Shown here: positions 34,993-46,355 of the stretch, piece after piece
Position numbering within the stretch: the stretch's first letter is position 1
Layout of the letters: each line of letters starts with the position of its first letter
From: Desulfobacteraceae bacterium
Lineage (GTDB): Bacteria > Desulfobacterota > DSM-4660 > Desulfatiglandales > Desulfatiglandaceae
DNA length: 64,000 bases
Assembly (NCBI GenBank): GCA_016844935.1
Contig: JAERTK010000286.1
Coordinates: forward strand, 1 to 64,000
Direction: 5' to 3'
The notes under the pieces: generated by a model
Database searches by the model: none
Told to the model about the DNA's origin: nothing
What the model saw: only the letters and a program-made list of their open reading frames with translations
Program-made: the position numbers and the translations under genes

Positions 34993-35018
34993 GGAAGAAA
35001 ATTCGAAATGAGGAAGAA
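34981..35018 (+). repeat. 19-bp tandem duplication carrying the ribosome site
   Basis: Two copies of a 19-base unit (34981-34999 and 35000-35018; AATTC-R-AAATGAGGAAGAA, one mismatch) stand end to end. The first copy contains the stop codon of the SidJ-like gene (TGA at 34990-34992); both contain GAGGAAGA, of which the second serves the DUF3786 start at 35024. It looks like a slippage duplication that moved the genes apart. Confidence 0.7.
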
Positions 35019-35023
35019 AACCC

Positions 35024-35620
35024 ATGACAACAACTTATGAAAAACTGATCACGAAAAATCTTTCAGGCCTGTTTGATAAACTCCCTCCCGATCTGGAAAC
35101 GCGTCTGGGGGCTTCAAGAAGCGGTGGTGGGTTCTCCCTTCAAGCCTTTGGCGAAACCGCCTGGTTCGATCACGAACAGGTGACGTTTTCCGGCCAAAAA
35201 GACGTGGATCCCAAAGGACTTCTGGTCTCCCTTTATGCAACGCATGCAGGACTGGAGAATATTCAGATCGAACCCTTGAAGGCCTTCAAGGATTTTCCGG
35301 GAAGCATGCCCTATCACGGGGCTTTCAGCGCCAACAGCGAGCGGGTATTGATCCCCCATGTGAATAAAATCCAGGAAAAACAGGGCGTAATTATCTCGGC
35401 TTTTGATGGTGAAGCCATAAAAAGCGGGGACTTTTCCATGCTGCTCTATCCCTTCCCGAAAATTGCCGTCTGCACCATTTTCTACCTGGAGGATGAAGAT
35501 TTTCCCCCTTCGGCCACCTGTCTTTTTTCTTCCAACGCCCTTGATTTCATGCCTTTAGACGGCCTGGCCGATGTGGCGGAATACACATCCAGAAAAATCA
35601 TCCGGATGGTATCGGAATAA
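35024..35620 (+). CDS. DUF3786 family protein
   Basis: A 198-residue soluble protein. The second half shows the DUF3786 pattern: YHGAFSANSERVLIPHVNKI, then AIKSGDFSMLLYPFPKIAVCTIFYLEDEDFPPSATCLFSSNALDFMP in pieces, and an ending VAEYTSRKII. DUF3786 proteins are frequent in sulfate reducers and other anaerobes, often near corrinoid or radical enzymes; their function is not known to me. It lies between the SidJ-like gene and the KamA-type gene, 13 bases before the latter, so the three are probably one transcript. Confidence 0.72.
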   Translation: MTTTYEKLITKNLSGLFDKLPPDLETRLGASRSGGGFSLQAFGETAWFDHEQVTFSGQKDVDPKGLLVSLYATHAGLENIQIEPLKAFKDFPGSMPYHGAFSANSERVLIPHVNKIQEKQGVIISAFDGEAIKSGDFSMLLYPFPKIAVCTIFYLEDEDFPPSATCLFSSNALDFMPLDGLADVAEYTSRKIIRMVSE

Positions 35621-35633
35621 GGACCCGGGGATC

Positions 35634-36707
35634 ATGAACGAAAAAAGCATGAAAAATGATATGCCCCAGTGGAAAAAACTGCTTTCAGAAAGTATCGTAA
35701 CCCTGGATGCTTTACCCCACCCCCTCCCGACCCACCGGGAAAAACTGGAGCGTATCATATCCCGGTATCCCATGCGCATCAACCCCTATTATCTGGGGCT
35801 CATAGGCGAAGAAAGCGACCCCATATACCGCCAGTGTGTACCGGATATTCGAGAGTTGGACGATGCGGACGCGGCGGCGGATCCTTTGAACGAAGAGGGG
35901 CATTCGCCCGTTTACGGCCTCACCCACCGGTATCCGGACCGGGTCCTGCTCCTGGTGTCTTCGGAGTGCGCCATGTACTGCCGGTTCTGCAATCGAAAGC
36001 GAAAAGTGGGGCGTGGATCAATGGTAACGGATACGTCCATTGAACAGGGCATTGGCTATATCAGAGCACACGAGGAAGTGCGGGATGTGCTGCTCTCCGG
36101 CGGGGATCCCCTGCTCTTGGAGGATGACCGGTTGGGGGAAATCCTGAGGGCCATCCGCGCCATATCGCACGTTGAAATCATTCGGATCGGCACAAGGGTC
36201 CCCTGCACCCTGCCCCAACGGATCACACCGGAACTGGCTGGTTTGCTTCAAGAATTTCATCCCCTCTATATCAGTGCTCACTTCAACCATCCTCTCGAAA
36301 TCACACCGGAAGCCGCCCTGGCGTGCAACCGGCTGGCCGATGCGGGAATCCCTTTGGGTTGTCAGACGGTCCTTTTGAAAGGGGTGAACGACGACGTGAG
36401 TATCATGGGGACCCTGATGCGGAAACTCTTGACAATCCGAGTTAAACCCTACTATCTCTTTCATGGCGATCCGGTCCGGGGAACATCCCACTTCAGGACT
36501 TCCATGAAACTGGGTTTGGATATCATACGGGGACTGCAGGGCCATACATCCGGCCTCTCTGTTCCCCATTTTGCCATGGATCTTTTGGGCGGTGGCGGCA
36601 AGGTGCCGCTTTTGCCGGATTACCTGACGGGGCAGGACGGTGATGCCCTGCTGGCGACCAATTATGCGGGAAAATCGTACCGTCATCCCGACGGGAATGA
36701 TAATTAA
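35634..36707 (+). CDS. KamA-type radical SAM protein (lysine 2,3-aminomutase-like, short form)
   Basis: 357 residues from ATG 35634 (AAGGA upstream). It carries the radical SAM cluster CAMYCRFC, the SAM/PLP part LLSGGDPLLLEDDRL, and both lysine-binding aspartates of KamA: HGDPVRGTSHFRTS and HFAMDLLGGGGKVPLLPDY. So a lysine or closely related amino acid, held by PLP, is the likely substrate for 1,2 amino migration. It stops soon after, lacking the C-terminal zinc cysteines of clostridial KamA (416 residues); the Cys normally in GVND-C is an Asp here. EpmB, the EF-P modifier, is equally short. No beta-lysine acetyltransferase, EpmA or EF-P gene is in the window. It follows the DUF3786 gene. Confidence 0.82.
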   Translation: MNEKSMKNDMPQWKKLLSESIVTLDALPHPLPTHREKLERIISRYPMRINPYYLGLIGEESDPIYRQCVPDIRELDDADAAADPLNEEGHSPVYGLTHRYPDRVLLLVSSECAMYCRFCNRKRKVGRGSMVTDTSIEQGIGYIRAHEEVRDVLLSGGDPLLLEDDRLGEILRAIRAISHVEIIRIGTRVPCTLPQRITPELAGLLQEFHPLYISAHFNHPLEITPEAALACNRLADAGIPLGCQTVLLKGVNDDVSIMGTLMRKLLTIRVKPYYLFHGDPVRGTSHFRTSMKLGLDIIRGLQGHTSGLSVPHFAMDLLGGGGKVPLLPDYLTGQDGDALLATNYAGKSYRHPDGNDN

Positions 36708-36724
36708 TGCAACCAAAAAATAGA

Positions 36725-36858
36725 CCTTTGAAAAATGGTCAATTTTGTTCAAGATCAAGGAAGACAAAAATTTCAACCACAGGAATATTCTCAATATTTC
36801 GAGGATTGAAATTTGAGACTGACGCAGAGATTGGGCAAAAGGGGGCGTTTTGCAAAGG
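36725..36858. repeat. MITE-like palindromic element
   Basis: A 134-base stretch bounded by imperfect terminal inverted repeats: CCTTTGAAAAATGG at 36725-36738 and GCGTTTTGCAAAGG at 36845-36858 (11 of 14 bases pair). Inside is a second inverted pair, AAATTTCAA (36768-36776) and TTGAAATTT (36806-36814), enclosing GAATATTCTCAATATTT. It has no coding capacity. The layout is that of a small non-autonomous mobile element or a dispersed structured repeat. No clear target-site duplication is visible. It ends just before the ribosome site of the beta-CASP gene. Confidence 0.5.
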
Positions 36859-36881
36859 GCTCATGAAAGGAGATCCACACT

Positions 36882-38486
36882 ATGGTCAGAATCACATGTC
36901 TGGGCGCGGCAGGAAGTGTCACCGGTTCCTGCTACCTGGTGGAATCACCCGGTAACAAAAAGATTTTGGTGGACTGCGGGCTTTTTCAAGGGGGCCGGCA
37001 GATGGAAAGCCGCAACCGGGAACCGTGGGGATTTGATCCGAAGGAGGTTGAAATACTGTTTTTAACCCACTCCCATGTGGATCACTGCGGGCGGATACCC
37101 AAACTGGTGAAAGACGGGTTCCAGGGTAAAATCATCACCACGCCACCGACCGCTGAATTGTGCGAAATTATGTTGCTGGATGCCGCCCACATACAGGAGA
37201 TGGACGCAGAATGGCAGACCCGCAAGAATTCCCGCCAGGCCAAGTCGCCCGTGGAACCCCTTTACACCACGGAAGATGCGGAAAAAAGCCTCAAATACCT
37301 GGCACCCGTGGAAAGAGATCAGGTGTTGACCCCCGGGCCGGGAGTGAAAGCACGGCTTAGAAATGCCGGGCATATCCTGGGCTCTTCAATTCTGGAATTG
37401 TGGATCGAGGAAAAGGATGAAACCATCAAGGTGGTCTTTTCAGGGGACCTGGGCAAGCAAGACCAGTTGATTGTGAGGGATCCCCATGAAATTTTTGACG
37501 CCGATTATCTCTTCGTGGAGTCCACTTATGGGAATCGTCTTCACCGGAGCTTTGACGACAGCAAAAGGGAGTTGGTGGAAGCCATCAACTACAGTGTTTC
37601 CCATAACGAAAAAATCCTTATCCCCGCTTTTGCCGTGGAGAGAACCCAGGAAATCCTTTACATCCTGGGAGAATTCCATCGCGAAGGGCTCGTTCCGGAT
37701 ATCCCCATCTACCTGGATAGCCCGCTGGCCATCAAAGCAACCAAAATATTCAGGAAGAACAAGAAATATTATGACGAAGAGGCCAGTGCCATCGTGGATG
37801 CGGGTTTTGACCCTTTTGACATGCCCAATTTAAAATTCACCCCCACCACCCGGGAATCCATGGCCATCAACGAAAAGCAAGGCTCGGCCATTATTATTGC
37901 CGGCAGCGGCATGTGTACGGCGGGACGGATCAAACACCACCTGAAGCACAACTTGTGGCGAACCGGGGCCAGTATCATAATCGTGGGGTTTCAGGCCAAA
38001 GGGACCACGGGCAGAAAAATTGTGGACGGTGAAAAACAGGTCAAAATATTCAGAGAAAATGTGGCCGTCAGGGCCAAGGTGTTTCCCATTGGCGGATTTT
38101 CAGCCCATGCGGATCAGGCCGATCTCATCGACTGGATTTCCCATTTTGAATCCAGCCCGAAAGTCTTTGTGGTGCATGGCGAAATGACCGCCAGCGAAAC
38201 CCTGGCATTGGAAATTCATGAAAAGCTGAACCTGATTACCCATATCCCCAAATGGAAAGAGCATTTGATCCTCAAATCAAAAGACGTTTCCGTGGATGAA
38301 CCGGTACCCGAAAAAGAAGGGCCTGATGTTAAAACCACCCTCTTGAACAACATCATTGATCTTGAAAATGAGCTCAAGGCCCTAAGGAAAAAGGTGAAAA
38401 CAGGAACTCCTGACAAAGAGATGGGAGAGGAGCAGATCGATCAGTTACAATACATCCAGGAAGAACTCAAATCCGTTTTGACTTAA
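36882..38486 (+). CDS. Metallo-beta-lactamase/beta-CASP RNA-processing nuclease
   Basis: A 534-residue cytoplasmic protein. The metal motif is LTHSHVDHCGRIP, with further ligands in RNAGHILGSS and VVFSGDLG. The beta-CASP part follows: IPAFAVERTQEI, IYLDSPLAIKAT, GSGMCTAGRIKHHL, QAKGTTGRKI and FPIGGFSAHADQ. This is the CPSF73/Ysh1-like branch found in bacteria, an exo/endoribonuclease-type enzyme. The last ~60 residues are a charged coiled coil (NIIDLENELKALRKKV). Start is set by AAAGGAG. It is convergent with a small AAA ATPase gene, 11 bases away. Confidence 0.9.
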   Translation: MVRITCLGAAGSVTGSCYLVESPGNKKILVDCGLFQGGRQMESRNREPWGFDPKEVEILFLTHSHVDHCGRIPKLVKDGFQGKIITTPPTAELCEIMLLDAAHIQEMDAEWQTRKNSRQAKSPVEPLYTTEDAEKSLKYLAPVERDQVLTPGPGVKARLRNAGHILGSSILELWIEEKDETIKVVFSGDLGKQDQLIVRDPHEIFDADYLFVESTYGNRLHRSFDDSKRELVEAINYSVSHNEKILIPAFAVERTQEILYILGEFHREGLVPDIPIYLDSPLAIKATKIFRKNKKYYDEEASAIVDAGFDPFDMPNLKFTPTTRESMAINEKQGSAIIIAGSGMCTAGRIKHHLKHNLWRTGASIIIVGFQAKGTTGRKIVDGEKQVKIFRENVAVRAKVFPIGGFSAHADQADLIDWISHFESSPKVFVVHGEMTASETLALEIHEKLNLITHIPKWKEHLILKSKDVSVDEPVPEKEGPDVKTTLLNNIIDLENELKALRKKVKTGTPDKEMGEEQIDQLQYIQEELKSVLT

Positions 38487-38497
38487 AACCCTTTATT

Positions 38498-39208
38498 CTA
38501 CAAATATTGTTCCCTGTTCTCCATAAAGGCTTTGAAGATCCGGTAGTATTGTGTTTCTTCATAATCGATGGGTTCAACGGGGATATGATCAAAGCTGTAG
38601 ATGGTGGCACCGGGACAGGCCAGTAGGATGGGGGAGTGGGTGGCCACGATGAATTGCGCATGGCCGGCTTCTCCCATTTCCTTCAATATGCGAACCAATT
38701 CCAACTGGCTTCTGGGGGAAAGGGCTGTTTCCGGTTCATCTAAAAAGTACAGACCCTTAATTTGATACCGGGTTCTGAAGAATGTCATCATGGATTGGCC
38801 ATGAGATTGGGTGACCAAGCTTTTACCACCGAAATATTTCAGGCTTTCCGGGTCTGATTCGGCCCATTCTTCCACGTATTCAGCAAAATTTCTAAAATTT
38901 TCAGAGCCGAAGAAAGATCCATGCACATACCCATTTGTCCATTGAACGTTCACATACCGGTAGAGCAGTTCTTCATAAGGATTTGATTCCATACGCCCGC
39001 CCTTTTCCTTTTCCCAGATATGGATGCCGCATTTCTGACACAGTGCCCTCAGCAGTGTGGATTTCCCCGTGCCGTTTTCCCCCACCAGAAAGGTCACCGG
39101 GGAGGTAAAAGCAAGACGTCTGGTTTCCTGAAGGATTTTCAAATTGAATGGGTAATACCGGGTCGTGGGATATTTTTCTGGAAAAAGTCTCATTTCTGTC
39201 AGGTGCAT
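38498..39208 (-). CDS. Stand-alone AAA/ABC-type ATPase
   Basis: 236 residues from ATG 39208 (GGGAGG seven bases upstream). Walker A VGENGTGKSTLLRAL near residue 40, then a lid-like GGKSLVTQSHGQSM that takes the place of the ABC signature, Walker B GLYFLDEPETALSPRSQ and FIVATHSPILLA (H-loop). Such single-domain predicted ATPases resemble the head of SMC/RecF-type proteins and occur widely outside defence loci. No nuclease, TOPRIM or effector gene adjoins it, so an antiphage role is not supported by context. Function unknown. Confidence 0.8.
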   Translation of the reverse strand: MHLTEMRLFPEKYPTTRYYPFNLKILQETRRLAFTSPVTFLVGENGTGKSTLLRALCQKCGIHIWEKEKGGRMESNPYEELLYRYVNVQWTNGYVHGSFFGSENFRNFAEYVEEWAESDPESLKYFGGKSLVTQSHGQSMMTFFRTRYQIKGLYFLDEPETALSPRSQLELVRILKEMGEAGHAQFIVATHSPILLACPGATIYSFDHIPVEPIDYEETQYYRIFKAFMENREQYL

Positions 39209-39386
39209 CCTAAAACCTCCCGAAAATTTCTTTGCCAGTTCCATGCTTGACTTTATGGGCCAAACACACTAGCCTTCTCCCTAGTTTTCAAACGCCTTTT
39301 AAGTGTCTCGGCGCATCAAGAATTTTCAACACCATCGGGCAGCTGGAAAAGATGGATTCACAGAACATGTATCCCCTGGTTATCAT

Positions 39387-39409
39387 CCGCATGAAAAATT
39401 TTCATGCGG
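39387..39409 (+). promoter_or_regulatory. Leader hairpin upstream of trpB2
   Basis: A perfect 9-bp stem CCGCATGAA (39387-39395) and TTCATGCGG (39401-39409) around AAATT. It lies about 80 bases before the trpB2 start in a 279-base gap. No T run follows, and I see no Trp-codon leader peptide or T-box. It could be an operator palindrome or a leader hairpin. Confidence 0.35.
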
Positions 39410-39487
39410 CGCAGCTCATTGGGAATAGGCCGTGGCGCTGGTGCCGCGGTTGAATATGTCAACCAATATATCAGGAGTGAAAATGTC

Positions 39488-40876
39488 ATGAAAACTAAGA
39501 AGATCTTTTTACCCGAATCGGAGATGCCGCGTCAATGGTACAATATTATGGCGGATATGCCCACACCCATGGAACCGCCATTACACCCGGGAACCGGACA
39601 ACCGTGCGGCCCCGATGATTTGGCGCCCATTTTCCCCATGAACCTGATTGAGCAGGAAGTGAGCCAGGAAAGATGGATCGACATTCCCGAAGAGGTGCTG
39701 GAAAAGTATGCCATCTGGCGGCCAAGCCCCCTTTACAGGGCTTACAACCTGGAAAAGTTCCTTGATACACCGGCCAAAATATACTTCAAGAATGAAGGTG
39801 TCAGCCCGGCCGGAAGCCACAAGCCCAACACGGCCATTGCGCAAGCCTACTACAACAAGGTGGCCGGCACCAAAAGAATCGTCACCGAAACGGGGGCGGG
39901 CCAGTGGGGAAGTGCGCTTTCCATGTGTTGCGCCTTTTTCGGACTGGAATGTAAGGTTTTTATGGTGAAAATCTCCTTTAACCAGAAGCCTTATCGCCGT
40001 CTCATGATGGAGACTTGGGGGGCTCAGTGTGTTGCCAGTCCCAGCAGTGAAACCAACGCCGGACGGACCATTCTGGAACGGGATCCTGAATCACCGGGAA
40101 GCCTTGGCATTGCCATCAGCGAGGCGGTGGAAGAAGCTGTCAATACCGATGGTGCCAAATATTCTTTAGGAAGTGTTCTGAATCATGTGATGATGCATCA
40201 GACGGTCATCGGATTGGAAGCTCAGAAACAGATGGACATCGCCGGGGATTATCCGGATGTGGTCATCGGATGTGCCGGAGGGGGCAGCAATTTCGCAGGG
40301 ATATGCCTCCCCTATGTGAGGGACAGAATCCATGGAAAAGATGTTGAAATTATCGGTGTAGAACCCAGTTCATGCCCCACCATGACCAAAGGGCCCTTCG
40401 CCTATGACTTCGGGGACACGGTCCAGATGACCCCGCTCTTGCCCATGCACACCCTGGGGCATAATTTTGTGCCCGCACCCATTCACGCCGGGGGGCTCAG
40501 ATATCATGGCATGGCCCCCATCGTCAGCCAGTTGATAGTGGATGAATTGATCCAGCCGGAATCCATCAGCCAAATGGAAACGTTTGAGGCAGGCGTCACA
40601 TTTGCACGAACCGAAGGGTACATCAGTGCACCGGAGTGCAACCATGCCGTGGCCATGGCCATCCGTGAGGCCAAAAAAGCCAAGGAAGAGGGGAAGGAAA
40701 AGGTCATTTTGTTTAACTGGAGCGGACATGGCCTGGTCGATATGGCCGCCTATCAGGCTTATTTTGAAGGACGGCTCAAGGATCATCCCCTTCCGGAAGA
40801 AGAAATCAAACGGGCGCTTGAGGACATCGCACCGCTGCCCAAACCACAACAATACAAGGCCAGTGGTTTTGATTAG
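39488..40876 (+). CDS. TrpB2-type tryptophan synthase beta-like protein
   Basis: 462 residues from ATG 39488 (AGGAG upstream). It is a PLP enzyme that makes tryptophan from indole and serine. The PLP lysine sits in [14 protein letters not shown], the phosphate loop is [11 protein letters not shown], and [12 protein letters not shown] is the catalytic-loop region. Length and N-terminal extension ([14 protein letters not shown]) mark the TrpB2 branch, not the TrpA-bound TrpB1. No trpA or other trp gene is in the window, consistent with a stand-alone enzyme that salvages indole. Confidence 0.9.
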   Translation: MKTKKIFLPESEMPRQWYNIMADMPTPMEPPLHPGTGQPCGPDDLAPIFPMNLIEQEVSQERWIDIPEEVLEKYAIWRPSPLYRAYNLEKFLDTPAKIYFKNEGVSPAGSHKPNTAIAQAYYNKVAGTKRIVTETGAGQWGSALSMCCAFFGLECKVFMVKISFNQKPYRRLMMETWGAQCVASPSSETNAGRTILERDPESPGSLGIAISEAVEEAVNTDGAKYSLGSVLNHVMMHQTVIGLEAQKQMDIAGDYPDVVIGCAGGGSNFAGICLPYVRDRIHGKDVEIIGVEPSSCPTMTKGPFAYDFGDTVQMTPLLPMHTLGHNFVPAPIHAGGLRYHGMAPIVSQLIVDELIQPESISQMETFEAGVTFARTEGYISAPECNHAVAMAIREAKKAKEEGKEKVILFNWSGHGLVDMAAYQAYFEGRLKDHPLPEEEIKRALEDIAPLPKPQQYKASGFD

Positions 40877-40896
40877 GCCTTGAAATTACAGCATCC

Positions 40897-40926
40897 GGCC
40901 CCGGTAAAGCCTAACTTACCGGGGCC
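40897..40926 (+). other. Perfect 11-bp hairpin after trpB2
   Basis: GGCCCCGGTAA (40897-40907) pairs perfectly with TTACCGGGGCC (40916-40926) around an eight-base loop, 20 bases after the trpB2 stop. The stem is very stable, but no T run follows (AGATGTGACAT), so termination would have to be of an unusual kind; mRNA end protection is the other option. Confidence 0.5.
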
Positions 40927-40964
40927 AGATGTGACATAAAGGCCTATAAACAGGCGGACAAAGC

Positions 40965-41243
40965 ATGACGGAAAACCTCCCCCCGACGGATGAGCAAACC
41001 ATTCGATGCCCCAGACTGGGCCATCAGATCTCTTTTTCCTTTTGTCGTATTGAAAGCAAAGGTCTGCCATGTTTTAAAACTTTGGATTGCTGGTATGCCC
41101 ATTTTCCGGTAGAAGCCCACTTAAAAACGGAATTGTCACCCGAACAATGGGAGAAATCATTTGATCGTCCATCGCAACCCAAAATGGCATCCCTGCTTGA
41201 ACTGATCGAACAGGCCAAAAAAGTCAAAAAACAGGAAACCTGA
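40965..41243 (+). CDS. Small conserved-looking cysteine protein, unknown
   Basis: 92 residues. I do not know its function. It has four cysteines in an ordered pattern: IRCPRLGHQISFSFCRIES, then GLPCFKTLDCWYAHF, which looks like a small metal- or Fe-S-binding knuckle. The C-terminal third is a charged helix (SLLELIEQAKKVKKQE). It ends 4 bases before the MobA-like gene, so the two are probably co-translated. The ordered cysteines and the tight spacing argue that it is real. Confidence 0.6.
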   Translation: MTENLPPTDEQTIRCPRLGHQISFSFCRIESKGLPCFKTLDCWYAHFPVEAHLKTELSPEQWEKSFDRPSQPKMASLLELIEQAKKVKKQET

Positions 41244-41247
41244 TAAA

Positions 41248-43175
<1,928 letters not shown>

Positions 43176-43191
43176 AATATTAGATGACACC

Positions 43192-45054
43192 ATGAGCACC
43201 TGTGATAAACAATACCATGTGATCGTTGTGGGTGCCGGTCATGCTGGTTGTGAAGCGGCGCTTGCCGCCTCAAGAATGGGACATCCCGCCCTGCTGTTGA
43301 CCATCAACCTAGATCACGTGGCCGCCATGAGCTGCAATCCGGCTATCGGTGGCCTGGCCAAGGGGCATCTGGTCAAGGAGATCGATGCCCTTGGCGGCGA
43401 AATGGCCAGAAATGCAGACGAAACGGGCATTCAGTTCCGGCGCCTCAACACACGGAAAGGCTTGGCGGTGCAGGGATCCCGGTCCCAAAATGACCGAGAC
43501 CTTTACCGCAAACGCATGAAACGGGTCGTTGAAAGTACGCCTAATCTGGATATCCGTCAAGCCATGGTGGACCGCCTGCTGATCAAAGAGGGAAAGATCT
43601 ACGGCGTTGAAACCCGGATTCACGAAAAATTTCTGGGGAAAACCGTTATTTTGACCAACGGCACTTTTTTCCGGGGGCTGGTCCACATCGGTCTGGATCA
43701 TTTTCCAGCGGGTCGAATGGGAGATCCCGCATCCACACGATTGCCCGAACAGCTGTCTGAGTTGGGTTTTGAACTGGGCCGATTGAAGACAGGCACCACC
43801 CCCAGGCTGAACAGCAGAACCATTGACTACGAGGGACTGGTTGAGCAACCGGGGGATGAAAATCCAAGACCCTTTTCCTTTACCACCACCCGGATTCCAC
43901 TGGCCCAGGTCCCCTGTCATATTACCTATACCAACGCAAAAACCCACGACATTATCCGTGAAGGCCTGGACCGCTCACCCCTTTTCAGCGGCATTATCGA
44001 GGGGACCGGCGCCCGGTATTGCCCCTCCATAGAAGACAAGGTGGTACGCTTCGCCCAGAAAGAACGGCATCAGGTTTTTCTGGAGCCTGAAGGACTGGAA
44101 ACCTTTGAAGTCTATCCCAACGGGCTTCCCACAAGCCTGCCGGTCGACATCCAGGCCAGGATGGTGAAATCCATCCCGGGCCTTGAAAAAGCCGAAATTC
44201 TGCGGCCCGGTTATGCCATCGAATATGATTATATCAATCCTCTGGAGCTGAAACCCACCCAGGAAACCAAACGGGTGGCAGGGCTCTTTCACGCAGGCCA
44301 GATCAACGGCACCTCCGGGTATGAAGAAGCTGCGGCACAAGGGCTTCTGGCGGGGGTCAATGCGGTCCGGAAAGTTCGCAATGAAGCACCGGTGATCCTT
44401 TCACGGTCAGAGGCCTACACGGGCGTTTTGATTGACGATCTGGTAACAAAAGGGACCCGGGAACCCTACCGCATGTTCACCTCGCGGGCGGAATACCGCC
44501 TTTTGCTGAGGGAAGACAACGCCGATTTCAGGCTGCGGGATCTGGGTCATGAACTGGGGCTGGTCTCAAAGGAAATTTATTCCGGTTTCTGCAAGAAAAG
44601 GGAACAGGTTCAACATCTGCTGGAAAAGCTGAGAGGGGTCACATTAAAACCGAGCCCCGGAATTCAAGACAGACTGAAAGAGTTGCAAACCCCACCCATC
44701 AAGAAAGCCACCTCCCTTGAACAGCTCCTGAAACGAAGTGAAATCTTTTTTGAACACCTCCATGTCTTCGACCCGGAACTGGCAGATGAAAATGAAGCCG
44801 TAGCCGTGGAGGTGGAGACGCAGATAAAATATGACGGGTACATTCAGCGGCAGCGAAAAGAGGTTCTTAAACTGAAACACCTGGAAACCAATAAACTTCC
44901 CGAAGAAATCGACTACGGAACCGTTCACGGGCTTTCCAATGAGGTAAAGGAGAAGCTGGGCAGGATCCGGCCCTTATCCCTGGGGCAGGCCGCCAGAATT
45001 TCAGGGATAACACCGGCGGCCATCACTGCCATCCAGATACACCTCAAACGATGA
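43192..45054 (+). CDS. mnmG: tRNA uridine-5-carboxymethylaminomethyl modification enzyme
   Basis: 620 residues, full length. FAD-binding start [44 protein letters not shown], the Cys motif region and [40 protein letters not shown] and the C-terminal YDGYIQRQ. With MnmE it modifies the wobble uridine of several tRNAs. mnmE is not in the window. It overlaps the following efflux-adaptor gene by four bases. Confidence 0.95.
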   Translation: MSTCDKQYHVIVVGAGHAGCEAALAASRMGHPALLLTINLDHVAAMSCNPAIGGLAKGHLVKEIDALGGEMARNADETGIQFRRLNTRKGLAVQGSRSQNDRDLYRKRMKRVVESTPNLDIRQAMVDRLLIKEGKIYGVETRIHEKFLGKTVILTNGTFFRGLVHIGLDHFPAGRMGDPASTRLPEQLSELGFELGRLKTGTTPRLNSRTIDYEGLVEQPGDENPRPFSFTTTRIPLAQVPCHITYTNAKTHDIIREGLDRSPLFSGIIEGTGARYCPSIEDKVVRFAQKERHQVFLEPEGLETFEVYPNGLPTSLPVDIQARMVKSIPGLEKAEILRPGYAIEYDYINPLELKPTQETKRVAGLFHAGQINGTSGYEEAAAQGLLAGVNAVRKVRNEAPVILSRSEAYTGVLIDDLVTKGTREPYRMFTSRAEYRLLLREDNADFRLRDLGHELGLVSKEIYSGFCKKREQVQHLLEKLRGVTLKPSPGIQDRLKELQTPPIKKATSLEQLLKRSEIFFEHLHVFDPELADENEAVAVEVETQIKYDGYIQRQRKEVLKLKHLETNKLPEEIDYGTVHGLSNEVKEKLGRIRPLSLGQAARISGITPAAITAIQIHLKR

Positions 45055-46316
45055 TGGAAAACCATATGACCCGGTTTTTTTTCCTCACAATGTTTTTTCT
45101 CTTAGCGGTTTGCGCATGTGGCGATGAACCGGTTTCTTCAAAGGAAAGCGCGCCCCCTGAAAAGCCGGTTTCCCAGGAAAAATTCCACCAAGTCACCGTG
45201 AAAATCGTTGAAGCTAACCCACCAAGGGGGGACATCGAATACGTGGGCGTGCTTGAAGCTTATCTCAAGGTCAGGATTTCAAATGAGATTGGTGGAATGA
45301 TCGAAAAACTTTACTTTGAGAAAGGTGACCAGGTCAAGAAGGGCGATCTGCTGGCGGAAATCGGCAGCAGCAGCATGCGCCTTCAGGTGCGCGAAGCCAC
45401 AGCCGCCAGGAATGCTGCAAAAAGCAATCTCAATAAATTGGAGAAAGGGAGCCGCCCCCAGGAAATTCAAATTGCCACAGCTTCAGTGCAGGAAGCGGAA
45501 GCAGCTCTTTCAGAAGCCCAGAAAAATTTCAAACGGATTGATCGGCTCCATGAAATTCGTGCGGTTTCAAACAGCGCTTACGACTCGGCAGAACGGCAGA
45601 TGAGTACGGCCAATGCCAGAATGGCAACGGCAAAACAGCGGCTGGATCTGGCGAAGAAGGGTCCCCGAGTTGAAGATGTGGCTGCGGCCCGGGCCCAGCT
45701 GGGCCAGGCGGAAGCCGCCCTGGCGCTGATGGAAGATCGATTAAAAAAATCAATCCTTCGCGCGCCCATCAGCGGCACCACCGCCTACCGGGATGTGGAA
45801 GCGGGGGAAGTCATTCCGGCGGGGACGCCCATCACATCCGTCATCGGGCTGGATCGCCTCAAAATAAAGATTTCCCTAAACGAAAGGGACCTTGACATCC
45901 TTTCAACCAAAAAGGATTTTCAATTTACGGTGGATGCCATCCCCCATGAGACGTTTTCGGCACGGGTTTTTTTCCTGTCGCCCACGGCCGAATCGGGTAC
46001 CCGGTTTTTTCCCATGGAACTGGCGGTGGAAAACCCCGACTCCCGCATGGCGGACGGGATGACAGCCAGAATAAAATTTCCCATTCTAGGCCAGAAAAAA
46101 TCCATTAAAATCCCCGCAAGCTGGCTGGCCGAGCAAAACGGACGGGTGGGGCTTTTTGTGATCCAAAACCAGAAAGCGCTTTTCAAACCGGTCCGCCTGG
46201 GGTCCTACTATGACAACCGGGTGGAAATCCTTTCGGGCCTGGGGAACAGGGAACGGGTTGTCACCAATCCCGCCGGCATCAGGGATGGTGACCCGGTAAA
46301 CGTCACGGCCCGGTAA
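45051..46316 (+). CDS. RND/ABC efflux periplasmic adaptor lipoprotein (HlyD/MFP family)
   Basis: A 421-residue membrane-fusion protein. The N-terminus is a lipoprotein signal ([18 protein letters not shown], with VCAC as probable lipobox). Then come the barrel-sandwich half ([31 protein letters not shown]), a long alpha-hairpin rich in Ala, Glu and Arg (about 115-225), the second lipoyl half ([25 protein letters not shown]) and a beta-barrel. No inner-membrane pump or outer-membrane channel gene follows; the next gene is convergent. So it is an orphan adaptor, or its partners are elsewhere. Start overlaps the mnmG stop. Confidence 0.85.
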   Translation: MMENHMTRFFFLTMFFLLAVCACGDEPVSSKESAPPEKPVSQEKFHQVTVKIVEANPPRGDIEYVGVLEAYLKVRISNEIGGMIEKLYFEKGDQVKKGDLLAEIGSSSMRLQVREATAARNAAKSNLNKLEKGSRPQEIQIATASVQEAEAALSEAQKNFKRIDRLHEIRAVSNSAYDSAERQMSTANARMATAKQRLDLAKKGPRVEDVAAARAQLGQAEAALALMEDRLKKSILRAPISGTTAYRDVEAGEVIPAGTPITSVIGLDRLKIKISLNERDLDILSTKKDFQFTVDAIPHETFSARVFFLSPTAESGTRFFPMELAVENPDSRMADGMTARIKFPILGQKKSIKIPASWLAEQNGRVGLFVIQNQKALFKPVRLGSYYDNRVEILSGLGNRERVVTNPAGIRDGDPVNVTAR

Positions 46317-46355
46317 TCCGCACAGATCCTCCCCACAGATCCTCCTCGGATGCAT

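Noticed and set aside
38498..39208. The lone ATPase as part of a phage-defence system
   Set aside because: It resembles OLD/RecF-type heads, but there is no TOPRIM, nuclease or toxin partner next to it and its neighbours are housekeeping genes.
39387..39409. Tryptophan attenuator or T-box before trpB2
   Set aside because: No Trp-rich leader peptide, no alternative terminator with a T run and no T-box sequence could be found; only a simple hairpin.
45051..46316. A complete efflux system
   Set aside because: Only the adaptor is present; no pump or outer-membrane channel gene adjoins it.
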